A stretch of DNA of 64,000 nt from Candidatus Gastranaerophilales bacterium. GTDB taxonomy: Bacteria; Cyanobacteriota; Vampirovibrionia; Gastranaerophilales; Gastranaerophilaceae. Under the pieces are notes generated by a model that saw nothing but the letters and a program-made list of their open reading frames with translations, was not told where the DNA came from and did no database searches. The translations under genes were made by a program, and so were the position numbers. Below are positions 9,275-18,669 of this stretch, piece by piece; position 1 is the stretch's first letter, and the number at the start of each line of letters is the position of its first letter. The stretch is from assembly GCA_944322675.1 (NCBI GenBank), contig CALUPO010000002.1:124001-188000 (forward strand). The letters are read 5' to 3'.

Positions 9275-10478
9275 AGTTTCTTTTTCCTGATTTTATAATT
9301 CCACTTTTTGTAACAACAAAATTTATATCATCAATTTTTTCATCATCAAATTTTACAGCACCTTGTTGTATCAATCTTTTTGCATCGGATTTACTTTTTG
9401 CAAAATTTTGTTCAACAAGAATATCCAAAATACTTTTATTTATTCCGTTAATTTCAATTATATCCTCAGGCACTTGATGTTTTTGAACAACATTTATAAA
9501 ATCATTTTGAGCATCATTTGCATTACTTTCACCACAATATTCTTTTGTAATATAATAAGCAAGCTCCATTTTTATATTACGTGGATTTTCGCCGGATTCT
9601 AATCTTTTTTCAATTTCTTTTAATTCACTATCAGTTTTATCCGTAAGTAAAGTATAATATCTCATAATCATTTCATCTTTAATTGACATCAATTTTCCAT
9701 ACATATTTTTTGGTTCTTCAGTTAATGATATACAATTTTGAGGATAAGTTTTTGACATTTTTAAAACGCCATCAGTTCCTTCCAAAAGGGGAAGCAAAAA
9801 CACAAGCTGTGGATTTTCTTTGCCATAAGCAAGTTGAACTTCACGTCCAAGCAAAAGATTAAACATCTGGTCGGTTCCACCAAGTTCAATATCAGCATCA
9901 ACCACAACAGAATCATAAGCTTGCATTAAAGGATAGAAAAATTCATGAACAGCAATAGGTTGACCACTTTGATAACGTTTTTGAAAATCATCACGTGTCA
10001 TAAGTTTTGCAACAGTAACATTTGAAGCAAGTTTTAACAACTCAACAAGCCCCATTTTATGAAGCCAATCTGCATTATTAGTTACTTCAGCTTCTTTAAT
10101 ATTAACCACTTTATCCATTTGTTCAAAATAAGTTTTTGCATTACTTTCAACTTCTTCTTTGGTCAAACTTGGTCTTGTTTGAGATTTTCCGGATGGATCA
10201 CCAATCATAGCTGTAGCTCCACCAACAATCAACACAACTTTATGCCCAAATTGTTGAAATAATCTTAATTTTCTCATAACAACAGTATGCCCCAAATGTA
10301 AATCAGGACGAGTTGGGTCAAGCCCGAGCTTAACTCTTAAAGGTTTATTATTTTTTTGAGCTTCTTGAAGTCGTTTTGCAAGCTCCATAACTCCATTTGG
10401 AATAATTTCAGCTCCACGTGCAATAAGTTTAGCCTGGTCAATAAATTTTTCTTCAATTTTCACTTCTTTTTCACTCAT
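9258..10478 (-). CDS. tyrS: tyrosyl-tRNA synthetase
   Basis: This 406-residue class I synthetase has the HLGH signature at residues 61-64, the KMSKT version of the KMSKS loop near residue 235, and a C-terminal S4 RNA-binding domain (SKSDAKRLIQQGAVKF). It charges tRNA-Tyr with tyrosine. ATG 10478 has a good GAGGA ribosome-binding site about 10 bases upstream. It sits between trpB and cysK, with a 16-base gap to trpB. No T-box leader is visible in front of it, consistent with co-transcription from upstream. Confidence 0.95.
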   Translation of the reverse strand: MSEKEVKIEEKFIDQAKLIARGAEIIPNGVMELAKRLQEAQKNNKPLRVKLGLDPTRPDLHLGHTVVMRKLRLFQQFGHKVVLIVGGATAMIGDPSGKSQTRPSLTKEEVESNAKTYFEQMDKVVNIKEAEVTNNADWLHKMGLVELLKLASNVTVAKLMTRDDFQKRYQSGQPIAVHEFFYPLMQAYDSVVVDADIELGGTDQMFNLLLGREVQLAYGKENPQLVFLLPLLEGTDGVLKMSKTYPQNCISLTEEPKNMYGKLMSIKDEMIMRYYTLLTDKTDSELKEIEKRLESGENPRNIKMELAYYITKEYCGESNANDAQNDFINVVQKHQVPEDIIEINGINKSILDILVEQNFAKSKSDAKRLIQQGAVKFDDEKIDDINFVVTKSGIIKSGKRNYVKVI

Positions 10479-10494
10479 AATCTTTTCCTCACAA

Positions 10495-11733
10495 TCAAAT
10501 TTTATTTACGAATTTATGATTATTATTTTTATTCAATAAATTTAATATTCTTTCGACATCTTTATCCCCTCGACCTGAAAGATTTACAACAATGATATCA
10601 TCTTTTTTAGTTTTTGGCATTAATTTATCTAAATAAGCCAGAGCATGTGAAGATTCAATAGCAGGCACAATACCTTCTTTTTTAGTCAAAAGAACAAAAG
10701 CGTCTATTGCTTCATCATCACAAATAGGTTCATATTTTACTCGACCAATATCTTTTAAATAGCAATGTTCAGGTCCACATCCGGGGTAATCAAGACCTGC
10801 TGAAATGCTATATGACTCTTTAACATTCCCTAACTCATCACATAAAACATATTGCATTTTGCCATGAAGTATCATTTTTTTTCCTTTTGTTAATGAAGCA
10901 GCTGTTTTATCGGTATCAATACCTAAGCCTGCAGCTTCAAGCCCAATCAAATTAACACTTTCATCATCAAGAAAAGCATAAAAAGCTCCAATAGCATTGC
11001 TTCCACCACCAATACAAGCAAGCACATAATTTGGAAGCCTGTCTTCTTTTGCAAGAATCTGTTGTCTTATTTCACTTCCTATAATACTTTGAAAAAACCT
11101 AACTATCTTTGGATAAGGATGAGGCCCAACAGCCGAACCAAGAATATAAAAAACATCATTACTATTATTTATCCAATAATCAATAGCAGCATCACAAGCA
11201 TCGGATAAAGTACGAGTTCCAGTCTTGACACTTTCAACTTTTGCCCCTAAAAGTTCCATCCTTTGGACATTCAATTTTTGACGTTCAACATCAACTTCAC
11301 CCATAAAAATAGTACATTCAAGCCCAAGCAAAGCTGCAATTGTAGCTGTAGCAACACCATGTTGACCGGCTCCTGTTTCAGCTATTACTTTTTTTACTCC
11401 CATTTTTTTAGCCAACAACCCTTGTCCTACGACATTATTTATTTTGTGAGCACCTGTATGGTTTAAGTCTTCACGTTTTAAATAAATCTTTCCTTTTCCA
11501 TAATGTTGTGTTAAATTCTTAGCATAATATAAAGGCGTAGGACGTCCTGAATATTCACAAAGCAAAGAATAGGCTTCTTTTAAAAATTTTTCATCATTAA
11601 TACATTTTTCAAATTCACAATCAAGTCGTTTTAAAACATTTTTAAACTCATCAGGAACATACATCCCGCCAAATTCTCCATAAAATCCTTCTGAATTTGG
11701 ATTTGCATATTTCGTTAATTTCTTTATAAACAT
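10495..11733 (-). CDS. trpB: tryptophan synthase beta chain
   Basis: The 412-residue PLP enzyme condenses indole with serine in the last step of tryptophan synthesis. The PLP lysine is K97 in HTGAHKINN, the catalytic glutamate region is [10 protein letters not shown], and the phosphate loop is [10 protein letters not shown]. The length is normal for the TrpB1 type. The last residues ([11 protein letters not shown]) form a short lysine-rich tail. No trpA or other trp gene is present nearby; tyrS follows instead. An AAGG ribosome-binding site precedes ATG 11733. Confidence 0.95.
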   Translation of the reverse strand: MFIKKLTKYANPNSEGFYGEFGGMYVPDEFKNVLKRLDCEFEKCINDEKFLKEAYSLLCEYSGRPTPLYYAKNLTQHYGKGKIYLKREDLNHTGAHKINNVVGQGLLAKKMGVKKVIAETGAGQHGVATATIAALLGLECTIFMGEVDVERQKLNVQRMELLGAKVESVKTGTRTLSDACDAAIDYWINNSNDVFYILGSAVGPHPYPKIVRFFQSIIGSEIRQQILAKEDRLPNYVLACIGGGSNAIGAFYAFLDDESVNLIGLEAAGLGIDTDKTAASLTKGKKMILHGKMQYVLCDELGNVKESYSISAGLDYPGCGPEHCYLKDIGRVKYEPICDDEAIDAFVLLTKKEGIVPAIESSHALAYLDKLMPKTKKDDIIVVNLSGRGDKDVERILNLLNKNNNHKFVNKI

Positions 11734-11759
11734 ATATTTCTTTACCTTTTTAACTTTTT

Positions 11760-11788
11760 ACTATAATTAAAACACAAAAAAGCCTCAA
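11760..11788 (-). promoter_or_regulatory. candidate sigma-70 promoter for trpB
   Basis: On the minus strand, TTGAGG (11788-11783) and TATAGT (11765-11760) are separated by 17 bases. The -35 box is embedded in the right arm of the terminator stem of the upstream winged-helix gene. The predicted start leaves a leader of about 20 bases before the trpB ATG. Visual match only. Confidence 0.5.
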
Positions 11789-11815
11789 ATCATTTAACTT
11801 TGACTTGAGGCTTTT
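11778..11815 (-). terminator. Rho-independent terminator
   Basis: AAAAGCCTCAA at 11778-11788 pairs with TTGAGGCTTTT at 11805-11815 across a 16-base loop. On the minus strand the stem is followed by a run of T, so it should end the DUF2582 gene transcript before trpB. Confidence 0.75.
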
Positions 11816-11845
11816 AGAATTCTTTGTGCTTTAAACTTATTAACT

Positions 11846-12055
11846 TTAATTTTCAATTAATCTAACCTTAGCACGAGCACCCTTGCCTGACAAGTCAGCT
11901 TTTCCTTCATAAGCAAGCCAACCTATACCCATTTTTATAAAGTTATCATCTAAATCTAAATCTTTTTCTAATTTTGAAAATGTTGCTTCTTTGGTTTTTT
12001 GGCTGTTTAAATATTCCCAAACTTTTCCTGCAGCTTCTCCGATGTAGTAATTCAT
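11846..12055 (-). CDS. winged-helix protein, DUF2582 family
   Basis: This 69-residue protein matches the small winged-helix DUF2582 family in length and pattern (YYIGEAAGKVWEYL at the start, then FIKMGIGWLAYEGKADL in the recognition-helix/wing region). Such proteins are presumed DNA-binding, though their targets are not known. It is preceded by a strong GAAGGAG ribosome-binding site and followed by its own terminator, so it is probably monocistronic. The divergent leuD promoter starts about 45 bases upstream. Confidence 0.8.
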   Translation of the reverse strand: MNYYIGEAAGKVWEYLNSQKTKEATFSKLEKDLDLDDNFIKMGIGWLAYEGKADLSGKGARAKVRLIEN

Positions 12056-12100
12056 TTTTAAATCTCCTTCATTTCTCTAAGTACCATTATTAAGTTAATA

Positions 12101-12129
12101 TTGAAACTATCTTATTTTTTATGTATACT
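12101..12129 (+). promoter_or_regulatory. candidate sigma-70 promoter for leuD
   Basis: TTGAAA (12101-12106) and TATACT (12124-12129) are separated by 17 bases. The predicted start near 12136 gives a leader of about 26 bases to the ATG at 12162. Confidence 0.65.
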
Positions 12130-12161
12130 ACAAAAAAACAGATTTGTAAATGGAGAAATGG

Positions 12162-12668
12162 ATGAAAATGGAAAAAAAATTTTTTGGAAAATCTCACCTA
12201 TATGGCGATAACGTAGACACAGACGTAATTATCCCCGCAAGATATTTAAATACAAGCGATGAAAAAGAATTATCATTACACTGTATGGAGGATATAGATA
12301 AAGATTTTGTTAAAAATGTAAAACAAGGCGATATCATGGTTGGCGGAGAAAATTTTGGTTGTGGTTCCTCTCGTGAGCATGCTCCAATTTCAATTAAAGC
12401 ATCCGGAATTTCATGTATCATTGCTAAATCTTTTGCTAGAATATTCTTTCGTAATGCAATAAATATTGGACTTCCTATTTTTGAACAAAAAGAATTTGTT
12501 AATGAATGTAAAAATGGCGATGAAATTGAAGTCGATATCTCAAATGGAATAATAAAAAATGTTACACAAAATAAAGAATATAAAACAAATTCATATCCTC
12601 AAAAAATACAAAACTTAATCCAAAAAGGCGGCTTAATCAATTATACAAAAGAAAAATTGAACGTATAA
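12162..12668 (+). CDS. leuD: 3-isopropylmalate dehydratase small subunit
   Basis: The protein has the swivel-domain signature [16 protein letters not shown] followed by [15 protein letters not shown], the hallmark of LeuD/aconitase-like small subunits that act with LeuC in leucine synthesis. The frame opens at 12150, but GGAG at 12152-12155 sits 6 bases before ATG 12162, so that start is preferred (168 residues). The large subunit leuC is not in the window; homoaconitase small subunits are similar, so the exact substrate is inferred. The HAD phosphatase gene follows after 2 bases. Confidence 0.88.
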   Translation: MKMEKKFFGKSHLYGDNVDTDVIIPARYLNTSDEKELSLHCMEDIDKDFVKNVKQGDIMVGGENFGCGSSREHAPISIKASGISCIIAKSFARIFFRNAINIGLPIFEQKEFVNECKNGDEIEVDISNGIIKNVTQNKEYKTNSYPQKIQNLIQKGGLINYTKEKLNV

Positions 12669-12670
12669 CT

Positions 12671-13471
12671 ATGATTAAAATGGTTGTTACAGACATTGAT
12701 GGTACTATTTTAAAAAAAGATTTTACCATTTCTAATAATGTTATTAATGTAATTAAAGAACTAACAAAAAAAGATATAAAAGTTGTGCTTGCAACCGGAA
12801 GAATGTATTGTGCTGCAATTAAAATTGCAAAAATACTTGATATAAATACACCACTTGTTTGTTATCAAGGTGCATTAATTAAAAATTCTTGTAACGACTT
12901 CAAAACTTTATATGTTGACCCTGTTCAACCAAATTTGGCAGCTCAAATTATAAAGGTTCTAAAAAACAAAAATATTCATACAAACTTATACTTAAATGAT
13001 GAACTTTTTTGTGAAAATGATAATGAAATAATCAAAGACTACACAAACAAAAGACTAATACCTTATAGTGTTGTTGATAATCTGCTTGATTTAAACTTAA
13101 ATAATCAGGTTAATAAAATTCTTGCAATTGATTATGATACCAAATTAATTGAAAATTTGACAAATGAACTTCAAAAACAATACAAAGATTTACTTTATAT
13201 TGTTCGTTCAACAAAAAACTTTTGTGAAATTTCAAGTAAAAATTCAAATAAAGGAAAAGCTGTAAAGTTTTTAAGCAATTTATTTGATATCAAAAAAGAA
13301 GAAATCCTTGCAATTGGTGACGAAGATAATGATATTGATTTATTAAAAAGTGCAAATATAAAAATAGCAATGGGGAATGCAAGCCAAAAATTAAAAGAAA
13401 ACGCTGATTTTATTACAAAATCTATTGATGAAGATGGTTTTGTCTGTGCTATTAAAAAATATTGTCTATAA
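12671..13471 (+). CDS. Cof-type HAD superfamily phosphatase
   Basis: This 266-residue protein has the HAD motifs: nucleophile block VVTDIDGTI (D8, D10), motif II VLATGRM, the Lys region NKGKAVKFL and motif IV IGDEDNDIDLL, with a type IIB cap between them. The Cof family dephosphorylates sugar phosphates, pyridoxal phosphate and similar small metabolites. It starts 2 bases after leuD and is probably cotranscribed and coupled with it. A functional link to leucine synthesis is not established. Confidence 0.9.
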   Translation: MIKMVVTDIDGTILKKDFTISNNVINVIKELTKKDIKVVLATGRMYCAAIKIAKILDINTPLVCYQGALIKNSCNDFKTLYVDPVQPNLAAQIIKVLKNKNIHTNLYLNDELFCENDNEIIKDYTNKRLIPYSVVDNLLDLNLNNQVNKILAIDYDTKLIENLTNELQKQYKDLLYIVRSTKNFCEISSKNSNKGKAVKFLSNLFDIKKEEILAIGDEDNDIDLLKSANIKIAMGNASQKLKENADFITKSIDEDGFVCAIKKYCL

Positions 13472-13494
13472 CTATATAGTAATAATAAAAAAAT

Positions 13495-13523
13495 GCGAAT
13501 GAAAAAATATAATTTTCACTCGC
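13495..13523. terminator. bidirectional hairpin between converging genes
   Basis: GCGAATGAAAA (13495-13505) pairs with TTTTCACTCGC (13513-13523) with one mismatch. It lies between the ends of the HAD phosphatase gene (+) and the GH57 gene (-), with T-rich sequence after the stem on the plus strand and an A-run before it. Confidence 0.6.
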
Positions 13524-13568
13524 TTTAATTATTTTCTGTATTAAATATTAATTAAGAAATTTCAAAAA

Positions 13569-15287
13569 TTATTGATACAATGGTGCTAATTTACATTCTT
13601 GTTGAGGAATAACTCCTTCTTCAACCGGTAAATAAACACGATAATCTATTTCCGAGAAGCAATTATCAATAGATTCTATTTCTGATAACTTAACCTCATC
13701 AATATTATTACTTTCAATCATATCAGCAATTTGTTCAAACCTGTCAACATGTTCACGGAACCTATCAGTGGCATAATCTTTAGCTTGCCAAGTAGTAATC
13801 AAAAATGGCCAATCAGAACTTTGAAGCAGAAGATTTTCACGTGCAAGCTGATTTAAAGCACGATGAAGTAATTTGTCCTGAGGTATATTTTCATACTTTG
13901 AAACTATTTCACTAATACGTTTTTCACAACTGTGAATAATAGGCCACATCCATTCAGTTAGATGATTTTGCCACACCCAGAAATGACCGCCTTGTCCCCA
14001 GCTACTTTCAGGAATTTGAATAGCTTCTTTTGGCGGATGTTTTTCTAGATACTCAGAAGCCGTCAAACGCTCAATGCCTTTTTGGTATTTATTTAATTTT
14101 GTAATAACCTGCTTAATAAATTCAACACCTTCAAACCACCAGTGACCATAAAGTTCAGTATCAAATGAAACCATCACCAAACCTTCTTCACCGGTAGCAA
14201 GTTTATGGTCATTTAATAAATGATACAATAAAGTAACATAATGGTCAGAATTTGAATTAACTTGTGACATAGCAAGCACAGGATCATATAACATTTTATC
14301 ACCTAAATCAGTTGTCGGACTTGTTATTCTCCAGTAATTTAATCCTGAATTTGCATCTTTTCGATGAAACTCACGATAACACCCATCACCAGGATAACCA
14401 TCAGCTGCTGACCAAACTTGATACCCTGCACGCTCATTACGTCCCATTACAGCAACCTGTGCATCAGGCAACCAATAAGCACTAAAGGTGTCATAACCTG
14501 TTTTTTCACGCTCAGGCAATGGTATATATTCAATATTTCCATACATTCCGATAATACGACGATTTCCTATTGAATTACCTCCTTCAATAACATGTGATTC
14601 TGTAAAGAAATACTCAATACCATTATTTTGCAAAATAACTTCAATAGCCGGTCTCCATTTTTTATCGCCGCTTTTTGAACGGAATAAATACCCTTGACGA
14701 TATGCACATTCTGGCAACCAGCAGCCTTTTGCTTTTTTACCAAATAAACGTTTTGTTGTATCAGAACCAACTTTAAATTGTGCATTTAAATTTGCATCAG
14801 TACATAATAAAGGTGAAAATCCATGAGTAGCACCGGAGGTTGTAATTTCAATTGCACCCAAATCTTGAAACTTTTTAAATTGAGATATTAAATCCATATG
14901 ATATCTATTAACAAACAGATCTTTAATATTTGCATACCAATTATGATAATATTCAGCTAAATAACGCAAATGTTGAGAATGTGCAACATTTTCATTTGGA
15001 TATCTTTCAATATCTTCCCCGGCAGCACGCAATTTTTCATCAAGATATTTAACAAAGCCATTTTTTAAATGTTCGTCATTTAACTGCTCAGCTAATATAG
15101 GAGTTATGCCTATAGTAAGCTTTGCCATTATTCCGTCATCATACAACTCCTCAATAGCTTTTAAAAGCGGGATATAAGTTTCCGACATACATTCATATAA
15201 ATTTTCTTCTCCAAAAGGCCACATACCGGCTTTTCTATAATACGGGAGGTGAGAGTGTAACATAAACACAAATGAACCAACTGACAT
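13569..15287 (-). CDS. GH57 family 1,4-alpha-glucan branching enzyme
   Basis: The 572 residues carry a GH57 domain with HSHLPYYRK at the start, the nucleophile E193 in CWLPECAY and the acid/base D376 in FDTELYGHWW, followed by a DUF1957 helical C-terminal domain. Enzymes of this form introduce alpha-1,6 branches into glycogen in thermophiles and cyanobacteria. The length is normal for the family. ATG 15287 has GGAGG at the correct spacing. No other glycogen gene lies in the window. The gene appears monocistronic. Confidence 0.92.
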   Translation of the reverse strand: MSVGSFVFMLHSHLPYYRKAGMWPFGEENLYECMSETYIPLLKAIEELYDDGIMAKLTIGITPILAEQLNDEHLKNGFVKYLDEKLRAAGEDIERYPNENVAHSQHLRYLAEYYHNWYANIKDLFVNRYHMDLISQFKKFQDLGAIEITTSGATHGFSPLLCTDANLNAQFKVGSDTTKRLFGKKAKGCWLPECAYRQGYLFRSKSGDKKWRPAIEVILQNNGIEYFFTESHVIEGGNSIGNRRIIGMYGNIEYIPLPEREKTGYDTFSAYWLPDAQVAVMGRNERAGYQVWSAADGYPGDGCYREFHRKDANSGLNYWRITSPTTDLGDKMLYDPVLAMSQVNSNSDHYVTLLYHLLNDHKLATGEEGLVMVSFDTELYGHWWFEGVEFIKQVITKLNKYQKGIERLTASEYLEKHPPKEAIQIPESSWGQGGHFWVWQNHLTEWMWPIIHSCEKRISEIVSKYENIPQDKLLHRALNQLARENLLLQSSDWPFLITTWQAKDYATDRFREHVDRFEQIADMIESNNIDEVKLSEIESIDNCFSEIDYRVYLPVEEGVIPQQECKLAPLYQ

Positions 15288-15398
15288 ATTTGTCCTCCAA
15301 TTTAATTATTACTAATTCTCTTCTACTTTTTATATTTTATAACATAAACATTTTTTAAATATAACCCTTTTGTATTAAATCATTAAGTTATATAAAGA

Positions 15399-15602
15399 TT
15401 AATCATCAAGATTATTAATTTCATCAACCATAGCTTGAGGATCAATACCATGAACAATTGCACCGGCTTCAAGTGTTTCAAACTTTGCAGCTGCACATCC
15501 TATACACCCCATACCATATTTTCCAAATACTTCCAAAGCTTTTGGTTTAAGCTGAATAATTTCAATTATTCCCATATCTTTTGTAATTTTTTGATTTTCC
15601 AT
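15399..15602 (-). CDS. DUF1858 domain protein with CxxC
   Basis: This 67-residue protein has the DUF1858 pattern: ITKDMGIIEIIQLKP, then the GMGCIGCAAAKFETLE stretch with a CxxC pair. Similar small proteins accompany hybrid cluster proteins and are suspected to bind metal or take part in redox chemistry, but no activity is assigned. AAAGGA lies 8 bases before the ATG. The DUF151 gene lies beyond its start in the same direction. Confidence 0.85.
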   Translation of the reverse strand: MENQKITKDMGIIEIIQLKPKALEVFGKYGMGCIGCAAAKFETLEAGAIVHGIDPQAMVDEINNLDD

Positions 15603-15646
15603 TTCATTTTTCCTTTACTAATCTAGAGATATATAATTTTATTTCA

Positions 15647-16159
15647 CTACTGTTCTGAATCATTATTTTGACCCATAATTTTACCAAAATCAGATGGTTT
15701 TATATTTTGTATAAAACTTTTAAATTCTTGAGCTTCTTCTTCCTCTTTTTGCGAATTAACCGATATTGCCCCCTCAGCCATAACACTTGTGCCAATCAAT
15801 ATAGGAACATCCGCACGTATTGCAACAGCTATAGCATCTGATGGGCGAGAATCAATCCTTATTTCATTTTCACCATTTTTATCTTTTAAACAAATATCAG
15901 CAAAATAAGTATCTTTTTCAACATCATTTATTTCAACTCTATCAATTTGATAACCGGTTTTTTCAATTATATCAATTATTAAATCGTGCGTTAAGGGACG
16001 TGTTACATTAATATTTTCAATCTTACGTATTATTGCACTTGCTTCAGCTGAACCAATCCAAATAGGGAGTGCTTTTCTATTTTCTAAATCATGTAAAACA
16101 ACAATTGGTGAACCTGTTCTTGTATCAATTGCAATTCCCATTACTTTCATTTCTAACAT
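15647..16159 (-). CDS. bifunctional nuclease family protein (DUF151)
   Basis: The 170 residues have the DUF151/BFN pattern: VVLHDLENRKALPIWIGSAE, RPLTHDLI and IDSRPSDAIAVAIRADVPI. Plant and bacterial members are reported to have DNase/RNase activity; others are annotated only as DUF151. The C-terminal 25 residues are an acidic tail (KEEEEAQEF). It lies between the CHASE2-GGDEF gene and the DUF1858 gene, all on the minus strand, with a gap of 44 bases to the latter. Confidence 0.88.
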   Translation of the reverse strand: MLEMKVMGIAIDTRTGSPIVVLHDLENRKALPIWIGSAEASAIIRKIENINVTRPLTHDLIIDIIEKTGYQIDRVEINDVEKDTYFADICLKDKNGENEIRIDSRPSDAIAVAIRADVPILIGTSVMAEGAISVNSQKEEEEAQEFKSFIQNIKPSDFGKIMGQNNDSEQ

Positions 16160-16237
16160 TTGACTTAACTTCTCTTTTATTTATTCTTGTATTTTATTAT
16201 AATATATTTTACAAAAAAACACCACACCTATTAGTCA

Positions 16238-18082
16238 TTAATTATTATCAATATTTTCATTTTCATTATTTTGTTTTACAAAGTTTCCAACTTGATTGCG
16301 TCCGTTTTCTTTTGCTAAATATAAATTTTTATCGGCAAATTCAATCATATCTTCAACAGATTTTGCATCTTTTGGAAATGATGCAACTCCCAAACTTATT
16401 GTCACATTAACAGTAACAACACTATTTAATTTAAATTGTTTTGATGCAACAGCATCACATATTTTTTGAGCAGTGAGTAATGCTTTTTCATAATTAGTAT
16501 TTGACAATATTACACTCATTTCTTCACCACCATAGCGACAGGGAATATCCGTTGTTCTTATATTCTGTCTTATAACCTGAGCCACTTGCTTTAAAACGGC
16601 ATCTCCTGCCTGATGTCCGTAGGTATCATTAAATTTTTTGAAAAAGTCTATATCAATTAAAATAAGTGATGTAACTCCTTCATATCGCTTGGCTGTTTCA
16701 ACTGATAAAAACATTTGCTCCTGAAAATAACGATGATTATACAACCCAGTCATAGCATCAGTTGTTGCAAGCTTATATGTGTATTCAAGATCTTTTGCTT
16801 TTATTAAATATTTATAAATATACATTAAAATAAAAGTTACTGTCATCATTATTAAAGGCAAAGTGATACCAGCCCAAATATTAAAATAATGCATAATAAA
16901 TGTTGAAAAAATTATATATATTATTGCAAGTGAAAGCGTAAGAGCAACTGAAATAAACGTTGAATTTATTAATAACAATATTAAGATTGTCACACCACTT
17001 AACAATAATGAAATTATTAAATTTACCTGAATATTTAATTTATAAATAAAATTATTATCAAGTACATTATTAATAAATGTTGCTATCAAACCAACACCCG
17101 GCAAAAATTTATCAGTTGGTGCACTTTTTATATCATATAAAGATGAAGCCGATGTACCTATTAAAATAATTTTATCTTTAAAATCAAATTCATTTAAAGT
17201 ATTTTGTTCCATAGCCTCAATAACATCAAATAATGAATAGGTTGTATACCCTCCAACTTTTCCATTTTGAGATTCATACCAGTTTAAAATAGCAAAACCT
17301 TCATTATTTAAAGGAATTTTAATGTTATTTAATAAAAGATTATTGTTTTTATCAATATTATATATATCATATTTTTGATTTAAATATTCATTAACAGTTT
17401 TTAATCCAAGATGCGGATAAAAATCATCCCTATACTTTACAAATACAGGCAAAGTTCTTACAATACCATCGTCACTTCTTGTCATATTAACATGTCCTAT
17501 ATTTGAAGTTGCATTAATAATACCTGGCAATATAAAACGACAGTTACTAAAACTTATTTTTTCATTTTGAAAATTAATTGTCTTAGAACTTGAAATAACA
17601 GAAGTCATAAGTTTTTCAGGAAGTTCTATAGGTTTACGAGAACGTCTATCTTGATTATCAAAATTTATCGCCGTATACAAATTTTGATATTTTTCAAAAA
17701 CACGAATCAAAGCATTATCATTTTCTTTCATATAACGCATAGGATTTACAAACATCAAATCAAAAGTTATAACTTTAGGGTGCTGTTTTTGAAGATCATC
17801 CACAAGCTTTGCATAAACACCCCGCGGCACAGGCCATTCACCGAATTTTTGTGTTAATCCTTCATAACTTTTATCATCAATGGTTATTATGACAATATCA
17901 TTACTAACCTTTTTGTATGGAGCTATAATATTTTGCCTTAAATCAAAAGTCTTATTCTCTATAATATTGAAAAACCCTGCAATATTTGAAAAATTTAAAA
18001 TAAGAAAAAATATAATAAAAATGGCAAATATTGAGCTTATTAAAACATTTTTTTTATTAAAGTTAAAATTTAAACTATCCAT
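16238..18082 (-). CDS. CHASE2 sensor diguanylate cyclase (GGDEF)
   Basis: The 614-residue membrane protein has an N-terminal anchor (about 13-32), an extracytoplasmic CHASE2 sensor (about 45-345), three closely spaced membrane helices (about 352-425) and a C-terminal GGDEF domain. The active-site loop reads GGEEM (518-522) rather than GGDEF/GGEEF, and the inhibitory I-site RTTD (509-512) is intact. It is predicted to make c-di-GMP in response to an outside signal. The Phe-to-Met change is mild, so activity is likely but not certain. It may form one transcript with a small ORF upstream. Confidence 0.9.
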   Translation of the reverse strand: MDSLNFNFNKKNVLISSIFAIFIIFFLILNFSNIAGFFNIIENKTFDLRQNIIAPYKKVSNDIVIITIDDKSYEGLTQKFGEWPVPRGVYAKLVDDLQKQHPKVITFDLMFVNPMRYMKENDNALIRVFEKYQNLYTAINFDNQDRRSRKPIELPEKLMTSVISSSKTINFQNEKISFSNCRFILPGIINATSNIGHVNMTRSDDGIVRTLPVFVKYRDDFYPHLGLKTVNEYLNQKYDIYNIDKNNNLLLNNIKIPLNNEGFAILNWYESQNGKVGGYTTYSLFDVIEAMEQNTLNEFDFKDKIILIGTSASSLYDIKSAPTDKFLPGVGLIATFINNVLDNNFIYKLNIQVNLIISLLLSGVTILILLLINSTFISVALTLSLAIIYIIFSTFIMHYFNIWAGITLPLIMMTVTFILMYIYKYLIKAKDLEYTYKLATTDAMTGLYNHRYFQEQMFLSVETAKRYEGVTSLILIDIDFFKKFNDTYGHQAGDAVLKQVAQVIRQNIRTTDIPCRYGGEEMSVILSNTNYEKALLTAQKICDAVASKQFKLNSVVTVNVTISLGVASFPKDAKSVEDMIEFADKNLYLAKENGRNQVGNFVKQNNENENIDNN

Positions 18083-18092
18083 AATATTTTAA

Positions 18093-18230
18093 CTATATAA
18101 CATAATTTTCATATTGTACAGCATTTAATATCTTATTTTTTTCAAAATCTTCACATAAAAGGGAACTTAACTGTGATAATTCAATAAAATTCTTTAAAAA
18201 TTCAAGTAAGCATATTTCATTTAAATTCAT
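18093..18230 (-). CDS. possible small ORF (45 aa)
   Basis: An open frame of 45 codons on the minus strand starts at ATG 18230 and ends 10 bases before the CHASE2-GGDEF gene. It encodes a mixed helical peptide beginning MNLNEICLLEFLKN. No clear ribosome-binding site precedes it and I recognise no family, so it could be chance in AT-rich DNA. The close, co-directional spacing is the only positive evidence. Confidence 0.25.
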   Translation of the reverse strand: MNLNEICLLEFLKNFIELSQLSSLLCEDFEKNKILNAVQYENYVI

Positions 18231-18355
18231 AGTAACGCTAATAAAAACCTTTAATAAAAACTCAATAACTTAATATATCTTAACCAAATATCCTTAACTT
18301 AAAATCGACTAAATGATGAATTTTTATTAAAGACTTTTAAACTATTAAGTGTATA

Positions 18356-18538
18356 TTAAGCTATAAAGTTTTCTCCGAATTTTGTTGAGCCTAAGAAAAA
18401 GTTTTCTTTTAACATTGATGATAAGCTTGTATAAGTTCTACCTTTTTCCTTATTTTGAGCTTCGTCAAATTTAATACTTGATTCTTTGTAAGCGTCAACT
18501 ACGAAATTTGTACATTGTTTAAATATTAAAGTTGTCAT
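18356..18538 (-). CDS. small protein of unknown function (60 aa)
   Basis: The frame opens at 18553, but the GGAGG at 18552-18548 sits 9 bases before an internal ATG at 18538, which is therefore the likely start. The peptide begins MTTLIFKQCTNFVVDAYKES and ends GSTKFGENFIA; it has no signal peptide or membrane segment. No family is recognised. The excellent ribosome-binding site argues that it is real. It is downstream of the coiled-coil gene and of a long AT-rich hairpin. Confidence 0.6.
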   Translation of the reverse strand: MTTLIFKQCTNFVVDAYKESSIKFDEAQNKEKGRTYTSLSSMLKENFFLGSTKFGENFIA

Positions 18539-18608
18539 TTTATTTTCCTCCATACCGAAATCTAGTAATACCCGAAATTTTACGTTTTTTTGTTTTTTGT
18601 TTTTGAAT

Positions 18609-18653
18609 AAATTAAATAAAAGATTTTCCCCATTTTTTTCTTTTATTTAATTT
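18609..18653. other. long AT-rich intercistronic hairpin
   Basis: AAATTAAATAAAAGA (18609-18623) pairs perfectly with TCTTTTATTTAATTT (18639-18653) around a 15-base loop. It lies between the coiled-coil gene and the small 60-residue gene. On the minus strand it is followed by an A-rich rather than T-rich stretch, so it is not a standard terminator and may act in RNA processing or stability. Confidence 0.5.
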
Positions 18654-18669
18654 TTATAGTTTATTTTTG

